NCBI RefSeq assembly: GCF_024868665.1
Contig: NC_079914.1
Coordinates: forward strand, 3,280,593-3,344,592
DNA from: Triplophysa rosa
Lineage: Eukaryota > Chordata > Actinopteri > Cypriniformes > Nemacheilidae
Length of the DNA stretch: 64,000 bases
Reading direction: 5' to 3'
A program made the position numbers and the translations under genes. This document shows positions 9,328 through 19,470 of the stretch, one piece after another. The notes beneath the pieces are model-generated. The model had not been told where the DNA came from and did not search any database. It saw only the letters and a list, made by a program, of their open reading frames with translations. Position 1 is the first letter of the stretch; every line of letters starts with the position of its first letter.

Positions 9328-9372
9328 CTTTCACTTTCTCTACACTTGTCATGTGAAGCATTTACTTTCATT
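9328..9372 (-). promoter_or_regulatory. Interferon-response-like elements upstream of GIMAP
   Basis: Minus-strand GAAAGTGAAAG (9338-9328) fits the GAAANNGAAA core of an ISRE/IRF site, and a second ATGAAAGTAAA lies at 9371-9361. Both are within about 110 bp upstream of the donor-bearing 5' exon. Predicted to make this GIMAP gene interferon-inducible. Confidence 0.4.
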
Positions 9373-9584
9373 CTCATTGTTTTGGATATATTCCAAGTGA
9401 TCTGTTCTGCTGTTCAAGGAGGCACATCTCTGTGGATAATTCAGGAAAACACATTTTGTGTCACTTTTAACTCAACGTGTGCTGTCCCTTTTATTTATTT
9501 AACACACAATCAACACAAAATGACACAGTAATGTGTCATCATGAGACATGTGATCATTTATTAATCGTTATAGCCAATATATCC

Positions 9585-9700
9585 TGACACACTCCTAAAA
9601 ATAAAGGTGCTTTAAAGGTTCTTCATAGCTATGTCGTAGAATAGCTATTTTTGTTTCCACAAAGATAAAACCATTAAATTGTTTGGTTATCAACTGTATT
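9585..9700. repeat. Interspersed repeat fragment
   Basis: CTAAAAATAAAGGTGCTTTAAAGGTTCTTCA and the following TTTTTGTTTCCACAAAGA resemble a very common fish repeat of the AAAGGTTCTT/GGTTCCACAAAGA type. Fragment only. Confidence 0.4.
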
Positions 9701-10089
9701 TTTTATTATTAGCAATTATATTTCTATATCACTGCAAATTGCAACTGATTGCATGTAGTCTGCATGTAATAGTAAGAATTAAAAACAAATCCTCGTGAAT
9801 TTTAGACAAAGAGCATTAGGCACATACAACAGTGATAATATAGGTAATCAATGTCATATCTTATTAAAATAACCAGGGGTTTATTATAGTTAAAATCTAG
9901 TAACTGTTTTTTGGCGGATTAACGATCATTTGTTTAAGCACAGTTTTATTTAAAATATCACTTTGTGGTTATGATTTTACTACACTGCAAAAAGAGATAA
10001 GAGTTAAAAATGTAAAAGTTTTCTGTGTTAAAATATTTTAGAGATTTGCAAAACTATAAAGATATCAACACAGTCTCAAGGGAATTCGT

Positions 10090-10300
10090 GACGAACTCTA
10101 ATCTGCATTTATTTATTTATTTATTCATTTATTTATTAGATATTATTTATTATAATGATCTTGCTTGGTCTATAAACACCATGCACTGTGCTGTGTTTTA
10201 CCTTTCTGTGTTTTTCTTATTTGCTCCTGTAAAGCTGCTTTGGAACAATGCACATTGTGAAAAGCGCTATATAAATAAAATTGAATTGAATTTTAATGTA
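10090..10300 (+). mobile_element. LINE L2-type 3' tail
   Basis: A TTTA-rich run is followed by GTAAAGCTGCTTTGGAACAA and AAAGCGCTATATAAATAAAA plus TTGAA repeats, the 3' end typical of fish L2-like LINEs. No coding part remains. Confidence 0.6.
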
Positions 10301-10392
10301 GCATTGTTTTTTCTCTGAAAACACTTTATTTACGAGCTATAAAACACATACATTAACATATGGATAGTCATCTGTAATTATTATTGGCTTAA

Positions 10393-10545
10393 AAATAAGT
10401 TACCTTGTTGCCTTAAAATTTTAAGTTAGTTCAACTTAAAAATATTAGTCAACACAACGAGTTTGCAACAAATTCATTAAGTGAACTAATATTTTAAGTT
10501 GAACTAACTTAAAATTTTAAGGCAACAAGGTAACTTATTTTTTTA
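10393..10545. mobile_element. Near-perfect hairpin MITE
   Basis: The left arm from about 10397 (AATAAGTTACCTTGTTGCC, AAAATTTTAAGTTAG...) and the right arm to about 10540 (...CTAACTTAAAATTTT, GGCAACAAGGTAACTTATT) are complementary over more than 50 bases with about 30 bases of loop. Such a transcript would form a long double-stranded stem. The following TTTTTACAGTGTA resembles a transposon end. Confidence 0.7.
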
Positions 10546-10651
10546 AGTTGAAACAACAAAAAACAACAAATCATTTTTTACAGTGTACGACTATTCAGTC
10601 TAAATATATTAATGTTGCGGTACTTCATATGTATAAATATATGCATATAGT

Positions 10652-11280
10652 TGTCAAGACTGGCGTGCAAGAGAACCCAAGCGCAGGCAGGCAGTGAAGG
10701 GGTTAACAGATATATTTATTAAAACACAAAACAGAACCAAAACACCCACAATGGGGGAAAACAGAACTAAGGAACAAATATAAAACAAAAGACTTCCCAC
10801 GAGGGGGCAAAATGAAAACAAGACAACTAACCTAAACTCAAGGACACGACCAAACGTCTTAAACACTACAAGGCACAAAACTCACAAAACACGAACAGGC
10901 AAGGCACAGGAACACAGGCAAGGCACAGGAACACAGGCAAGGCACAGGAACACAGGCAAGGCACAGGAACACGGGTAAGCACATGAACACGAAACGTACA
11001 GATACATAGTACAATACACGAGCACAGGACAAAGAAACATGAGGGTATAAATAGGAACACAAACGAGGGATAACGACATGGGACAGGTGTGGGACATTAA
11101 ACACTCAAGGAAGGATAACAAGGAAACGAGAGGAATGGGGCCAATGACAAGACACTGGAGAGAACGTATATTACTGTCAAACGGACAATAATATGTTTCT
11201 CTCCACACATAACCAAAGACTTTGTCATGGCTCTGCTACAAGACCAAGAAAAACATGACAAAGGAAGCAGAGCCATGACA
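10652..11280 (-). repeat. LTR (3' on the minus strand)
   Basis: TGTCA...TGACA termini. Inside are an AATAAA on the minus strand and several tandem GGCAAGGCACAGGAACACA units (about 10893-10970). The last 60 bases form a hairpin, GTCATGGCTCTGC pairing with GCAGAGCCATGAC. Confidence 0.78.
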
Positions 11281-11313
11281 GAAGCCCCCCCTTTAATGAG
11301 CACCTCCAGGTGC

Positions 11314-13368
11314 TCACCAAGGGGTAGACGGACAAGACAAGGCAGACGAGACAAAGACAAAAACCAGACAAACATGGTGAACAAGACAAGGGGCAGACAG
11401 GACAACAAGACCACAGGATGGGGTGGGATAAAAAAAAACAAACATGGGAGGGGGGGTGGGGCAAAACAAGAGTTCATGGGGGGTAAACCAAAAGGGTTGG
11501 GGGGAAAGTCCCAGTCCCCGGCTGCGCTCGAGGGCGCTGAGTCCTGGGGGACTTAGGAGGAGTCCGGGGGGAACAGTCTTTGGCCCTGGGAGTTCTCCCA
11601 GGGGCGACCGGCTGGACAGGGCTTGACGCCGGCTGGAAGGCCGGCTGGACAGGGCTTGACGCCGGCTGGAAGGCCGGCTGGACAGGGCTTGACGCCGGCT
11701 GGAAGGCCGGCTGGACAGGGCTTGACGCCGGCTGGAAGGCCGGCTGGACAGGGCTTGACGCCGGCTGGAAGGCCGGCTGGACAGGGCTTGACGCCGGCTG
11801 GAAGGCCGGCTGGACAGGGCTTGACGCCGGCTGGAAGGCCGGCTGGACAGGGCTTGACGCCGGCTGGAAGGCCGGCTGGACAGGGCTTGACGCCGGCTGG
11901 AAGGCCGGCTGGACAGGGCTTGACGCCGGCTGGAAGGCCGGCTGGACAGGGCTTGACGCCGGCTGGAAGGCCGGCTGGACAGGGCTTGACGCCGGCTGGA
12001 AGGCCGGCTGGACAGGGCTTGACGCCGGCTGGAAGGCCGGCTGGACAGGGCTTGACGCCGGCTGGAAGGCCGGCTGGACAGGGCTTGACGCCGGCTGGAA
12101 GGCCGGCTGGACAGGGCTTGACGCCGGCTGGAAGGCCGGCTGGACAGGGCTTGACGCCGGCTGGAAGGCCGGCTGGACAGGGCTTGACGCCGGCTGGAAG
12201 GCCGGCTGGACAGGGCTTGACGCCGGCTGGAAGGCCGGCTGGACAGGGCTTGACGCCGGCTGGAAGCCGGCTGGACATGGCGACGCCGGCTGGATAGGCC
12301 GGACTGGACGCCGGCTGGATCACCGGACTGGACGCCGGCTGGATCACCGGACTGGACGCCGGCTGGATCACCGGACTGGACGCCGGCTGGATCACCGGAC
12401 TGGACGCCGGCTGGATCACCGGACTGGACGCCGGCTGGATCACCGGACTGGACGCCGGCTGGATCACCGGACTGGACGCCGGCTGGATCACCGGACTGGA
12501 CGCCGGCTGGATCACCGGACTGGACGCCGGCTGGATCACCGGACTGGACGCCGGCTGGATCACCGGACTGGACGCCGGCTGGATCACCGGACTGGACGCA
12601 GGGCTGGACACGGACTGGATGCCGGCTGGACCGGACTGGACGCCGGCTGCACCGGACTGGACGCCGGCTGCACCGGACTGGAGCGGCTGACCGGACTGGG
12701 CGCCGGCTGCACGACTGGCGCCGGCTGCACGGACTGGGACGCCGGCTCGCGACTGGCGCTGCAGCGGACTGGGCCGGCTGCACGGACTGGACCCGGCTGC
12801 ACCGGACTGGACGCCGGCTGCACCGGACTGGAGCCGGCTGACCGGACTGGGGGTGCTCCCCCTCCTCGCTTCTTCTTCGCCGGCCCACAGACGTGTGCCG
12901 GTGCTGAGAAGCGATGGGGAGCCCGGTTAGCTCCGTACGAGGAGTCGGACGGGGAGTCCCACGACTCCCTTCGTCTCGCCGGCCCGGATGCTGATGGGGA
13001 GGAGGAGCTGCCGGGGGAGAGGCGGACGGTGCGGCCATGCCGATGACCCCGATCTCCATGACGCACCCTCCGGGATCGCGGAGGGAGATGGGTAGGGTGG
13101 GCTGAGACCCTGGACTCCGGGCGTTCATGGCATATCTCACCGTGCACTCGAAGTCCAGTGGTCTCAGCATCCTCATCTCCGCCCGGACAGAGGGTCCCTG
13201 AGGCCACCGTTGAAAAGGACCGCGAGTTCCGCCTCCCCAAAAACCACCTTCTCGATAAACTGCCTCCTCTGCAGCCTTTAGGAAGCGGTCGACATAGTTC
13301 ATGATATTGTCATCTCCCTGACGGTGGCTGCAGAGGAGGTGAGTCTGGCGGGATCGTTGGGTGGACAT
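11314..13368 (-). CDS. Gag-like/repeat ORF of the non-autonomous LTR element
   Basis: From ATG 13368 (36 bases inside the 5' LTR) the minus frame stays open for 684 codons. The first 70 residues include a segment, IMNYVDRFLKAAEEAVYREG, that resembles the MEYVDRF-type start of Gag-like proteins in related fish elements; then comes a Pro/Arg-rich stretch, about 12 copies of VQSGDPAG and about 20 copies of RRQALSSRPSS. Because both repeat units are multiples of three without stops, other frames on both strands are equally open (for example 11580-13046 plus), so openness is weak evidence for translation across the arrays. No catalytic domain. Confidence 0.33.
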   Translation of the reverse strand: MSTQRSRQTHLLCSHRQGDDNIMNYVDRFLKAAEEAVYREGGFWGGGTRGPFQRWPQGPSVRAEMRMLRPLDFECTVRYAMNARSPGSQPTLPISLRDPGGCVMEIGVIGMAAPSASPPAAPPPHQHPGRRDEGSRGTPRPTPRTELTGLPIASQHRHTSVGRRRRSEEGEHPQSGQPAPVRCSRRPVRCSRVQSVQPAQSAAAPVASRRPSPCSRRQSCSRRPVRSAAPVRCSRRPVRCSRRPVRSSRHPVRVQPCVQSGDPAGVQSGDPAGVQSGDPAGVQSGDPAGVQSGDPAGVQSGDPAGVQSGDPAGVQSGDPAGVQSGDPAGVQSGDPAGVQSGDPAGVQSGDPAGVQSGLSSRRRHVQPASSRRQALSSRPSSRRQALSSRPSSRRQALSSRPSSRRQALSSRPSSRRQALSSRPSSRRQALSSRPSSRRQALSSRPSSRRQALSSRPSSRRQALSSRPSSRRQALSSRPSSRRQALSSRPSSRRQALSSRPSSRRQALSSRPSSRRQALSSRPSSRRQALSSRPSSRRQALSSRPSSRRQALSSRPSSRRQALSSRPSSRRQALSSRPSSRRQALSSRSPLGELPGPKTVPPGLLLSPPGLSALERSRGLGLSPQPFWFTPHELLFCPTPPPMFVFFYPTPSCGLVVLSAPCLVHHVCLVFVFVSSALSCPSTPW
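11611..12270. repeat. 33-bp minisatellite, 20 units
   Basis: Unit GCTGGACAGGGCTTGACGCC + GGCTGGAAGGCCG, repeated from 11611 to about 12270 with essentially no divergence between units. It is GC-rich in an AT-rich region, and homogeneity points to recent expansion or conversion. Confidence 0.92.
12301..12588. repeat. 24-bp minisatellite, 12 units
   Basis: Unit GGACTGGACGCCGGCTGGAT + CACC, twelve identical units, followed to about 12850 by degenerate relatives sharing GGACTGGACGCCGGCTG. It shares the ACGCCGGCTGGA core with the 33-bp unit, so both arrays derive from one ancestral motif. Confidence 0.92.
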
Positions 13369-13403
13369 GCTGCCTGCTGGGTTCAGTTCTGGCTCGTGGA
13401 TTC

Positions 13404-14037
13404 TGTCACGACTGGCGTGCAAGAGAGAAGAACCCAAGCGCAGGCAGGCAGTGAAGGGGTTAACAGATATATTTATTAAAACACAAAACAGAACCAAAAC
13501 ACCCACAATGGGGGAAAACAGAACTAAGGAACAAATATAAAACAAAAGACTTCCCACGAGGGGGCAAAATGAAAACAAGACAACTAACCTAAACTCAAGG
13601 ACACGACCAAACGTCTTAAACACTACAAGGCACAAAACTCACAAAACACGAACAGGCAAGGCACAGGAACACAGGCAAGGCACAGGAACACAGGCAAGGC
13701 ACAGGAACACAGGCAAGGCACAGGAACACGGGTAAGCACATGAACACGAAACGTACAGATACATAGTACAATACACGAGCACAGGACAAAGAAACATGAG
13801 GGTATAAATAGGAACACAAACGAGGGATAACGACATGGGACAGGTGTGGGACATTAAACACTCAAGGAAGGATAACAAGGAAACGAGAGGAATGGGGCCA
13901 ATGACAAGACACTGGAGAGAACGTATATTACTGTCAAACGGACAATAATATGTTTCTCTCCACACATAACCAAAGACTTTGTCATGGCTCTGCTACAAGA
14001 CCAAGAAAAACATGACAAAGGAAGCAGAGCCATGACA
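13404..14037 (-). repeat. LTR (5' on the minus strand)
   Basis: Same sequence as 10652-11280 apart from a few bases near its left end. TATAG follows at 14038-14042 as target-site duplication. Confidence 0.78.
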
Positions 14038-14042
14038 TATAG

Positions 14043-14430
14043 CAACCTATTTTTCAATGTGGCTCATTCGTGTGAATTCCTGTTTCGTAGATCTCATATG
14101 TTTTGTTATGATTTGACTTTGCCACTATGATGTTAGGTTTAGGGGCGGGGTTAGGGTAGCCATTTATCGTTGTTTGGCCACCTCGTGAGCAAAATTAGCC
14201 TTTCGGGCTATGATTTTAGGGTTTGGGGTGAGGTAAGGTGCTGGTTAGCCACGACCTAAAATATGTACGACTTCTTTTGATATGAGGTTATAAGTACAGT
14301 ATATAAATGTATTTGTAGTAAAAGTCGTGCTGAGTGACACGAAAAAAGAGGGAAATTCGTGTCCATGAACACGTCAATAGATTCCAAATTTCGTGCCTGT
14401 GCCACAAACTGCCTTGAGGTTGAAAAGATA
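14043..14430. repeat. Unclassified interspersed repeat
   Basis: Contains GGTTTAGGGGCGGGGTTAGG and GGTTTGGGGTGAGGTAAGG blocks, a common fish repeat type. No gene seen. Confidence 0.35.
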
Positions 14431-15199
14431 TACAGTATATTCATTATAAAATTCCCATGGTGTTTTAAGACTTATCCAGTAGAAATCACGCTTTTAAAAC
14501 GAGACTTCCCAAATTGGCTATTGCGTTTTTTCTTCAAAGTAACAGGAAAATATCTTTTCACTGTTTAAGTTCATATTAATGCTTTTAAATGCTCTGAAAT
14601 TTTAAGACCCCCGTGGACCCTGGACGTCATGTCAGCTATTATTATTTATCTATCAATAAAAATGAATGAATATTGTTTTATGAAGTATTCACCTCTGTGT
14701 GTTTGTGTAGGAGTAGCATGTCGAGACTCATGGCGTGCTTCACATGACCGTTCACGGCAACACAAACACACACAGACCGGCCACACTGACCATCCATGAT
14801 GTGAGAATGGACAGTAAGTCACTCACATACACACTGACAGACAGTAAGATGCTTTATTTTATATCATAGCACAAACAACACAACTTTGGTTTTGCAAAAC
14901 CACAAGAAGACACTGGCATTTTTATACAGTATTATTATTAAAGAATATAAAATGTTGACTGCAAAAAAGCATCATGTTGTCTACACTTTGACAGAATACA
15001 GCAATAAACAGCAATAATTTCTCTAAACAAGCGAACTAAACCTTTAGGAAACCTTTTGGGGAAAAAATCACAGATCATTTTCCATTACGCATTCGCTGAT
15101 TTTCATGTTTGTGTTCATCTTGGATTCATCTTTTGCTAATGAAATATCCTATAGAGATGAACATAGAGATTAAGTAATTACTGCTATCAGCATTTCACT

Positions 15200-16400
15200 T
15201 TGTGCTTCATTCTGCCTGAGGCAGTGACTATGTCTGAGGCAGTGACAATGACAAAAGTTGACATGAAAAATGCATCACTTTCCTGTTACAACTGCAAAGG
15301 TGCTTTGAAACAATCTGTTTGTTATAATGAGAGGATTTGTAAGCATGCAGAATCTCTGCAAACCTCATGCATTCAGCGTGAGACTCTTGCACTTGACTCT
15401 GTTCTCATGCACGCTCTCACACCACACAATCATTTTCTCACACAGAGCAATACCCACGTTATTTTCAGTGGTGTGTAATAACATTTGTGAAATGATTGAA
15501 TAAAAGCCTAACTGTATTTTAAAACCGCCTGTTCAAAATGACACAACATCAAAGTACCATTTCAAAACGCAACTCAAACATTACATCTGATGTGACTATC
15601 TGTTCATTACATTACAATGATCTACCCAATATGACCCAGTTGGACTATGGATAGTATTTCATTAACTAAATTATCCTCAGACCCTCACTAAATACGATCA
15701 ACTGTATGGCTTTAAAATTGTGTTTGGTTAGCCTATTAAAATACAAATCTGATTTACAAATAGTTAAATCCATAACAAAAATCCTGATTTGTTGGTCTAT
15801 TTCTTTTTTTCTTTAATTTTCTCTTATAGACAAAATCTCTTTGTATGATAATTCCATGTTTGGTCTGTGGGGACAGTTCACCTAAAATTGAAAGTAATAA
15901 ATGTATGTTATCAAATGTCTCAATAATCACACTTGTAGTTCAAGGCCTTTCTTGTTTTTTTCATTCCTACTTTTACTTTTCCAGCTGAAACATATTGTCA
16001 AACAGTGCTTTGCTGGGAGCCAGCTAGAGACCTTTCCAGACTTGTTGGAAGACTAGCGGAAGAAAAACAAAAATGAATTAAAAAAGTTATATTATATTGA
16101 CCTTTTATGAAATCCTGTGTTTACACTATGAGGATGCATGAGTTGCAATGCAGCTAATTTAATGAACGTTCTCTCCATATCATTTCTGTTATATTATATT
16201 TTTCAAATATTGTTTGGCTATTGATGATTGCAGGTTTTATGTCCGAATTAAAGTCGGTAGCGGTCGGGAAACGGCATGTTAACAGTGGAATATAACACTT
16301 ATTGATATTTATGTATATATTAATTCTGAGCAAGCTTCATTGCATCTTCAGCCTTCAGAGAGAACTGTAGTACTGCAGTGCGCCAGCTGAGAACATTATC
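15200..16400. other. Intergenic, no gene recognised
   Basis: In place of an RNase coding region (expected by comparison with 18580) there is unrelated AT-rich sequence. Two segments, 15700-15950 and 16680-16930, are diverged copies of one repeat that also occurs at about 42590-42830 (shared GGTTAGCCTATTAAA and GGGACA[GA]TTCACCTAAAAT). Confidence 0.45.
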
Positions 16401-17069
16401 ATTGGTCCCAAAATGATCATTTGGTTATTGTACCTGGTAAGTGTGAATTCTTCTTTCACCTTCTTTCTTTCAATTGGCCACCTCTCTTTGACATTGAGGA
16501 GCACTGCTAGACTGCTGAGGCTCAAAATGTTTACAGCCACAAAATACTGCTGGGCTTTTAGGCAACTATTTCACAAATTTTATTACAAAACACGAAAAAA
16601 TTGTCTCCCTGTGTGAGAAAATGGACGTGAGGGTGTGAGAACAATTGCTGAAAAATGTGTGAAACAATTGTGTGAAAGTTGCCCCGTATGTTTATAGGTT
16701 GTGGTTAGCCTATTAAAGTAAACTAATCATTTAACAATAAATTCTAACAGAGAAACTCTTCTTTATTTTTCCATTAATTTCTGTAATTTTCTTTTTTTGA
16801 CAAGATGTCTCTAACCTTTATATGGTAAGTCCATGTCTGTGCTCAAAATTTAAAGGGACAATTCACCTAAAATTTAAAGTAATGAAATTGATTTTATCAA
16901 ATGTTTTGACAATCACAATACACTTGTACAATACACTGTGGAAAGGACCACGAGCCGTGGCCACAGGCTCCGACTAACAACAGTAAATCACAAAAAAATA
17001 CTATAGCTGGGTTTTTTACAGATTGGGTCTCATATAGTGAGAAATCTCCATGCATTATATACAAAAAAT

Positions 17070-18600
17070 GTAACAATGATAATATAGGTAATGTCATATT
17101 TTTTAATTGAATCATGGTTTTATTTTAGTGCAATTCTAGAAATTTTGCGAATTATCACTTAATTTGGTGTTACCATGATTTTACGCTGCAAAAAGAGATA
17201 CGAGTTAAAAATAACACGTTGTGCAGACTTTTAACACAGCTTGTATTTATGGACAACAACAGGCAAGTGAAACAGGCATTTTTACACACAGGTTGTCTGT
17301 GATAACATATTTAAGAGATTGGAAAAACTATTAAAATATATTTATTATAAAAATTCCCAATGCCTTTTTAAAAAAGATGTAAGAATCACACTTTTAAAAT
17401 GAAGGCCTCTCATATATATTGGTTGTCCTATAAGGTAAAAGGAAATAATAGATGAGATGAATTTTAAATAGAAATTGTGATGATCTACCTAAAGGGCTTT
17501 GATTTCGCCGCTAGATGGCGCCATTTCCACCTCATATTATTTCTTTGATAATTGGTTGTTGAGCGTGTTGCATTACCATTAATGGTCAACCCAGTTTAAA
17601 CTGTTCGTTCTCGTTCAGTCCCGATGTTATTTTGAGTGCTGTCTTCTGTTATATCCCTTGTTTGGATTATTTGCCTTGAATTATTTTTTCTGCTCCATAG
17701 TCTCCTGGATTTAGCTACCTTTCTGTCTTCATGTTTAAAGTGAGTCTTCAGTTTGGAGTACCCCTTTGTATAAACTCCCCAAAGGATGCTATTTAAGATA
17801 TTGTTTGATGAATATGACTGAAAGACTGCCTAGGACTGTGACTTATGTCTTGTTTTATAGTAAAGTGCAAGAAAAGACTCGCTTCTCTCCATTTGGATTT
17901 TGCCATCTCTAGTGTTTGAGTGGTCAGTGTAAAGGACACCAGAAATCTGAGTTTAAATGTCAGCTAAAACATAAGAAATATCTTGATTTGTGACTGATGC
18001 ATTTCATTTGGATGTTTTTAAGTAATTTTGAGACTCCTGGTTTGTTTAGTGTGTCACACTGTTGGACATTTTAATATAAATTAATTCATTTTGTTTCATG
18101 AAGCGTTCACCTCTGTGTGTTTGTGTCACATGACGGCTCATGTCAACACAAAGCAGACCAGCCACACTAAACATCCACGATGTGAGACAGTAAGTCACTC
18201 ACACAGACACTGACACACAAAGATGCTTTATTTTACACAAATAACACAACTTTGGTTTAAGTCTAAAGATTATAAAAGAACTTCACAATGGAAAAGCATG
18301 ATATTTGCTACACTTTAAGTGAATACAGTAATAAACAGCAATAATTTCTTCAAACAAGCAAACAAAGCTTTTAGGAGAAACATCATTCACTGATTGACTA
18401 AAGGAGATTTAATGAAGATTAATTGGAATGAATCTCCAAGCTAAAAAGATTCAAAGCAGCTGCAGAAGTGATGTTAAATGATAGAAGTGAAGTTTATGAT
18501 CATGTTTGCATTCATCTTTGATGATGATGCTCATGTGAAACGTGCTAGAGATTAAGTAGAAATTACTGCTATTAACGTCTCAATTTCTGCAGATCAGACT
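17070..18600. repeat. Old tandem duplication, copy 2 (partner at 9820-15200)
   Basis: See copy 1. Here the duplicated 3' flank leads directly into the RNase gene, whose poly(A) signal (AATAAA on the minus strand near 18224) lies in the shared part. Confidence 0.62.
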
Positions 18601-19056
18601 ACCTCGGGGTGGTGGCGTGACAGTTTGTCCTTGATAGTGAACAGGCAAACAGCGGTTGGCAACATTCTCACAAGCAACAATCACATAATAACGCTTCGTC
18701 TGGACCTGAACTTGACATTGTCCATATCTCAAAGCGCTGTTAACAATGAACACTGTGACCCTTCTCCTACTGATGCACATGTTGTCTCTATATCTGAAGC
18801 CCCGTCTAGTGCAGATTTCCATAATTCTATGCTCGTCATTTTTCTGGACGAAGGACTGGCGTGCTTCTCTGCCACAAAGATGCCTTCTTGTTAGGTAATT
18901 TGCCCAAGCATTCTGACTGCTTTTGTCAAACTCTAATTGGAGAATATGTCGGTTTTGAAAAACACGATAAGCGTTGTTATCCCATCGTCTCTGGCATGGA
19001 AGTCCATCACTGAACATCAGGGTGATGAAGAGTATAATGAGAACCACCAGTCTCAT
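18580..19056 (-). CDS. Secreted RNase A-superfamily protein with altered active site and disulfides
   Basis: 158 residues from ATG 19056; an upstream in-frame ATG at 19071 probably lies before the splice acceptor (TGTCTTGTCAG just upstream of the second ATG). A signal peptide (MRLVVLIILFITLMFSDG) precedes a basic mature protein. The two histidine motifs of RNase A are present: FQNRH near the N-terminus and CLPVHYQG near the end, with VIVACEN between. Unlike the family, the CK-x-x-NTF motif carrying the catalytic lysine reads CGREARQSFV, and D after the second His is Q. The cysteines normally pairing as 26-84 are both replaced, whereas 40, 58, 95 and 110 are kept and four new cysteines appear. 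Fish members of the family are angiogenic and bactericidal; catalysis here is doubtful, and host-defence action through charge is an inference. Confidence 0.82.
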   Translation of the reverse strand: MRLVVLIILFITLMFSDGLPCQRRWDNNAYRVFQNRHILQLEFDKSSQNAWANYLTRRHLCGREARQSFVQKNDEHRIMEICTRRGFRYRDNMCISRRRVTVFIVNSALRYGQCQVQVQTKRYYVIVACENVANRCLPVHYQGQTVTPPPRGSLICRN

Positions 19057-19405
19057 CCTGACAAGACACATAAAGCTTTACAGTTAGTTGAAACAGACAA
19101 ACAGTTTTGATAATCAAGCTTTGATTTGATATGATGAAAATAATAGACATAATTTAGTACTGGAATTCGTTCAAAATTGCTGTAACTTGTATGGTTGACC
19201 TTGGAAAAAGTATTTTAAACCACAACGTTTTGTCAGTTTACCCACTTCTTTCTAATGGAGATTAATATTTTATAAATTTAAAGACCTGACTTGAAATAGA
19301 TTAAAATCAGATGATTAAAGACAGCAGATGCACTATTGAGATGATTTACAGTTTCTGAACTGTATTGTTTACATTAGTACAGTAGGCTATATACAGTAGA
19401 TTTAC

Positions 19406-19470
19406 CTGCGTGCTGTTCGTGAGCTGTGTTGAGTCTGAGCTGGAGTTCAGAAAGTTTCTGAGATGCTCAT
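19406..19470 (-). promoter_or_regulatory. Probable 5' non-coding exon and promoter of the RNase gene
   Basis: On the minus strand AACAGCACGCAG is followed by GTAAAT at 19405-19400, a donor that would splice to the acceptor just before the RNase ATG. An AATAAAAA-rich segment some 80 bases upstream could act as a TATA box. A leader intron directly before the start codon is usual for this gene family. Confidence 0.45.

Larger units (their letters stand above)
10652..14037 (-). mobile_element. Non-autonomous LTR retrotransposon with minisatellite-filled interior
   Basis: Two near-identical LTRs (10652-11280 and 13404-14037) flank a 2.1-kb interior, and TATAG lies outside both ends (10646-10650 and 14038-14042). 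Minus-strand orientation follows from the purine-rich TTAAAGGGGGGGCTTC directly before the 11280 end. The interior has no reverse transcriptase, protease or integrase; it holds a short gag-like start and two coding-phase minisatellites. The LTRs appear to differ mainly by a small indel near 13420 (extra AGAGAA), so the insertion is young. Confidence 0.78.
9820..15200. repeat. Old tandem duplication, copy 1 (partner at 17070-18600)
   Basis: Blocks at 9820-10070, 14430-14560 and 14681-15195 correspond in order to 17070-17340, 17330-17430 and 18099-18570. Shared landmarks are GATAATATAGGTAAT, CTGCAAAAAGAGATA, TTCACCTCTGTGTGTTTGTGT and CAGCAATAATTTCT. Copy 1 has been expanded by an L2 tail, a hairpin MITE and an LTR element, and lacks the RNase coding sequence that follows in copy 2. 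Confidence 0.65.

Noticed and set aside
10859..11208. Cys/Val-rich ORFs inside the LTR, repeated at 13616-13965
   Set aside because: They derive from GGCAAGGCACAGGAACACA tandem units in both LTRs; no gene.
11580..12610. CRISPR-like regular array
   Set aside because: Units are contiguous without unique spacers; these are minisatellites within a eukaryotic LTR element.
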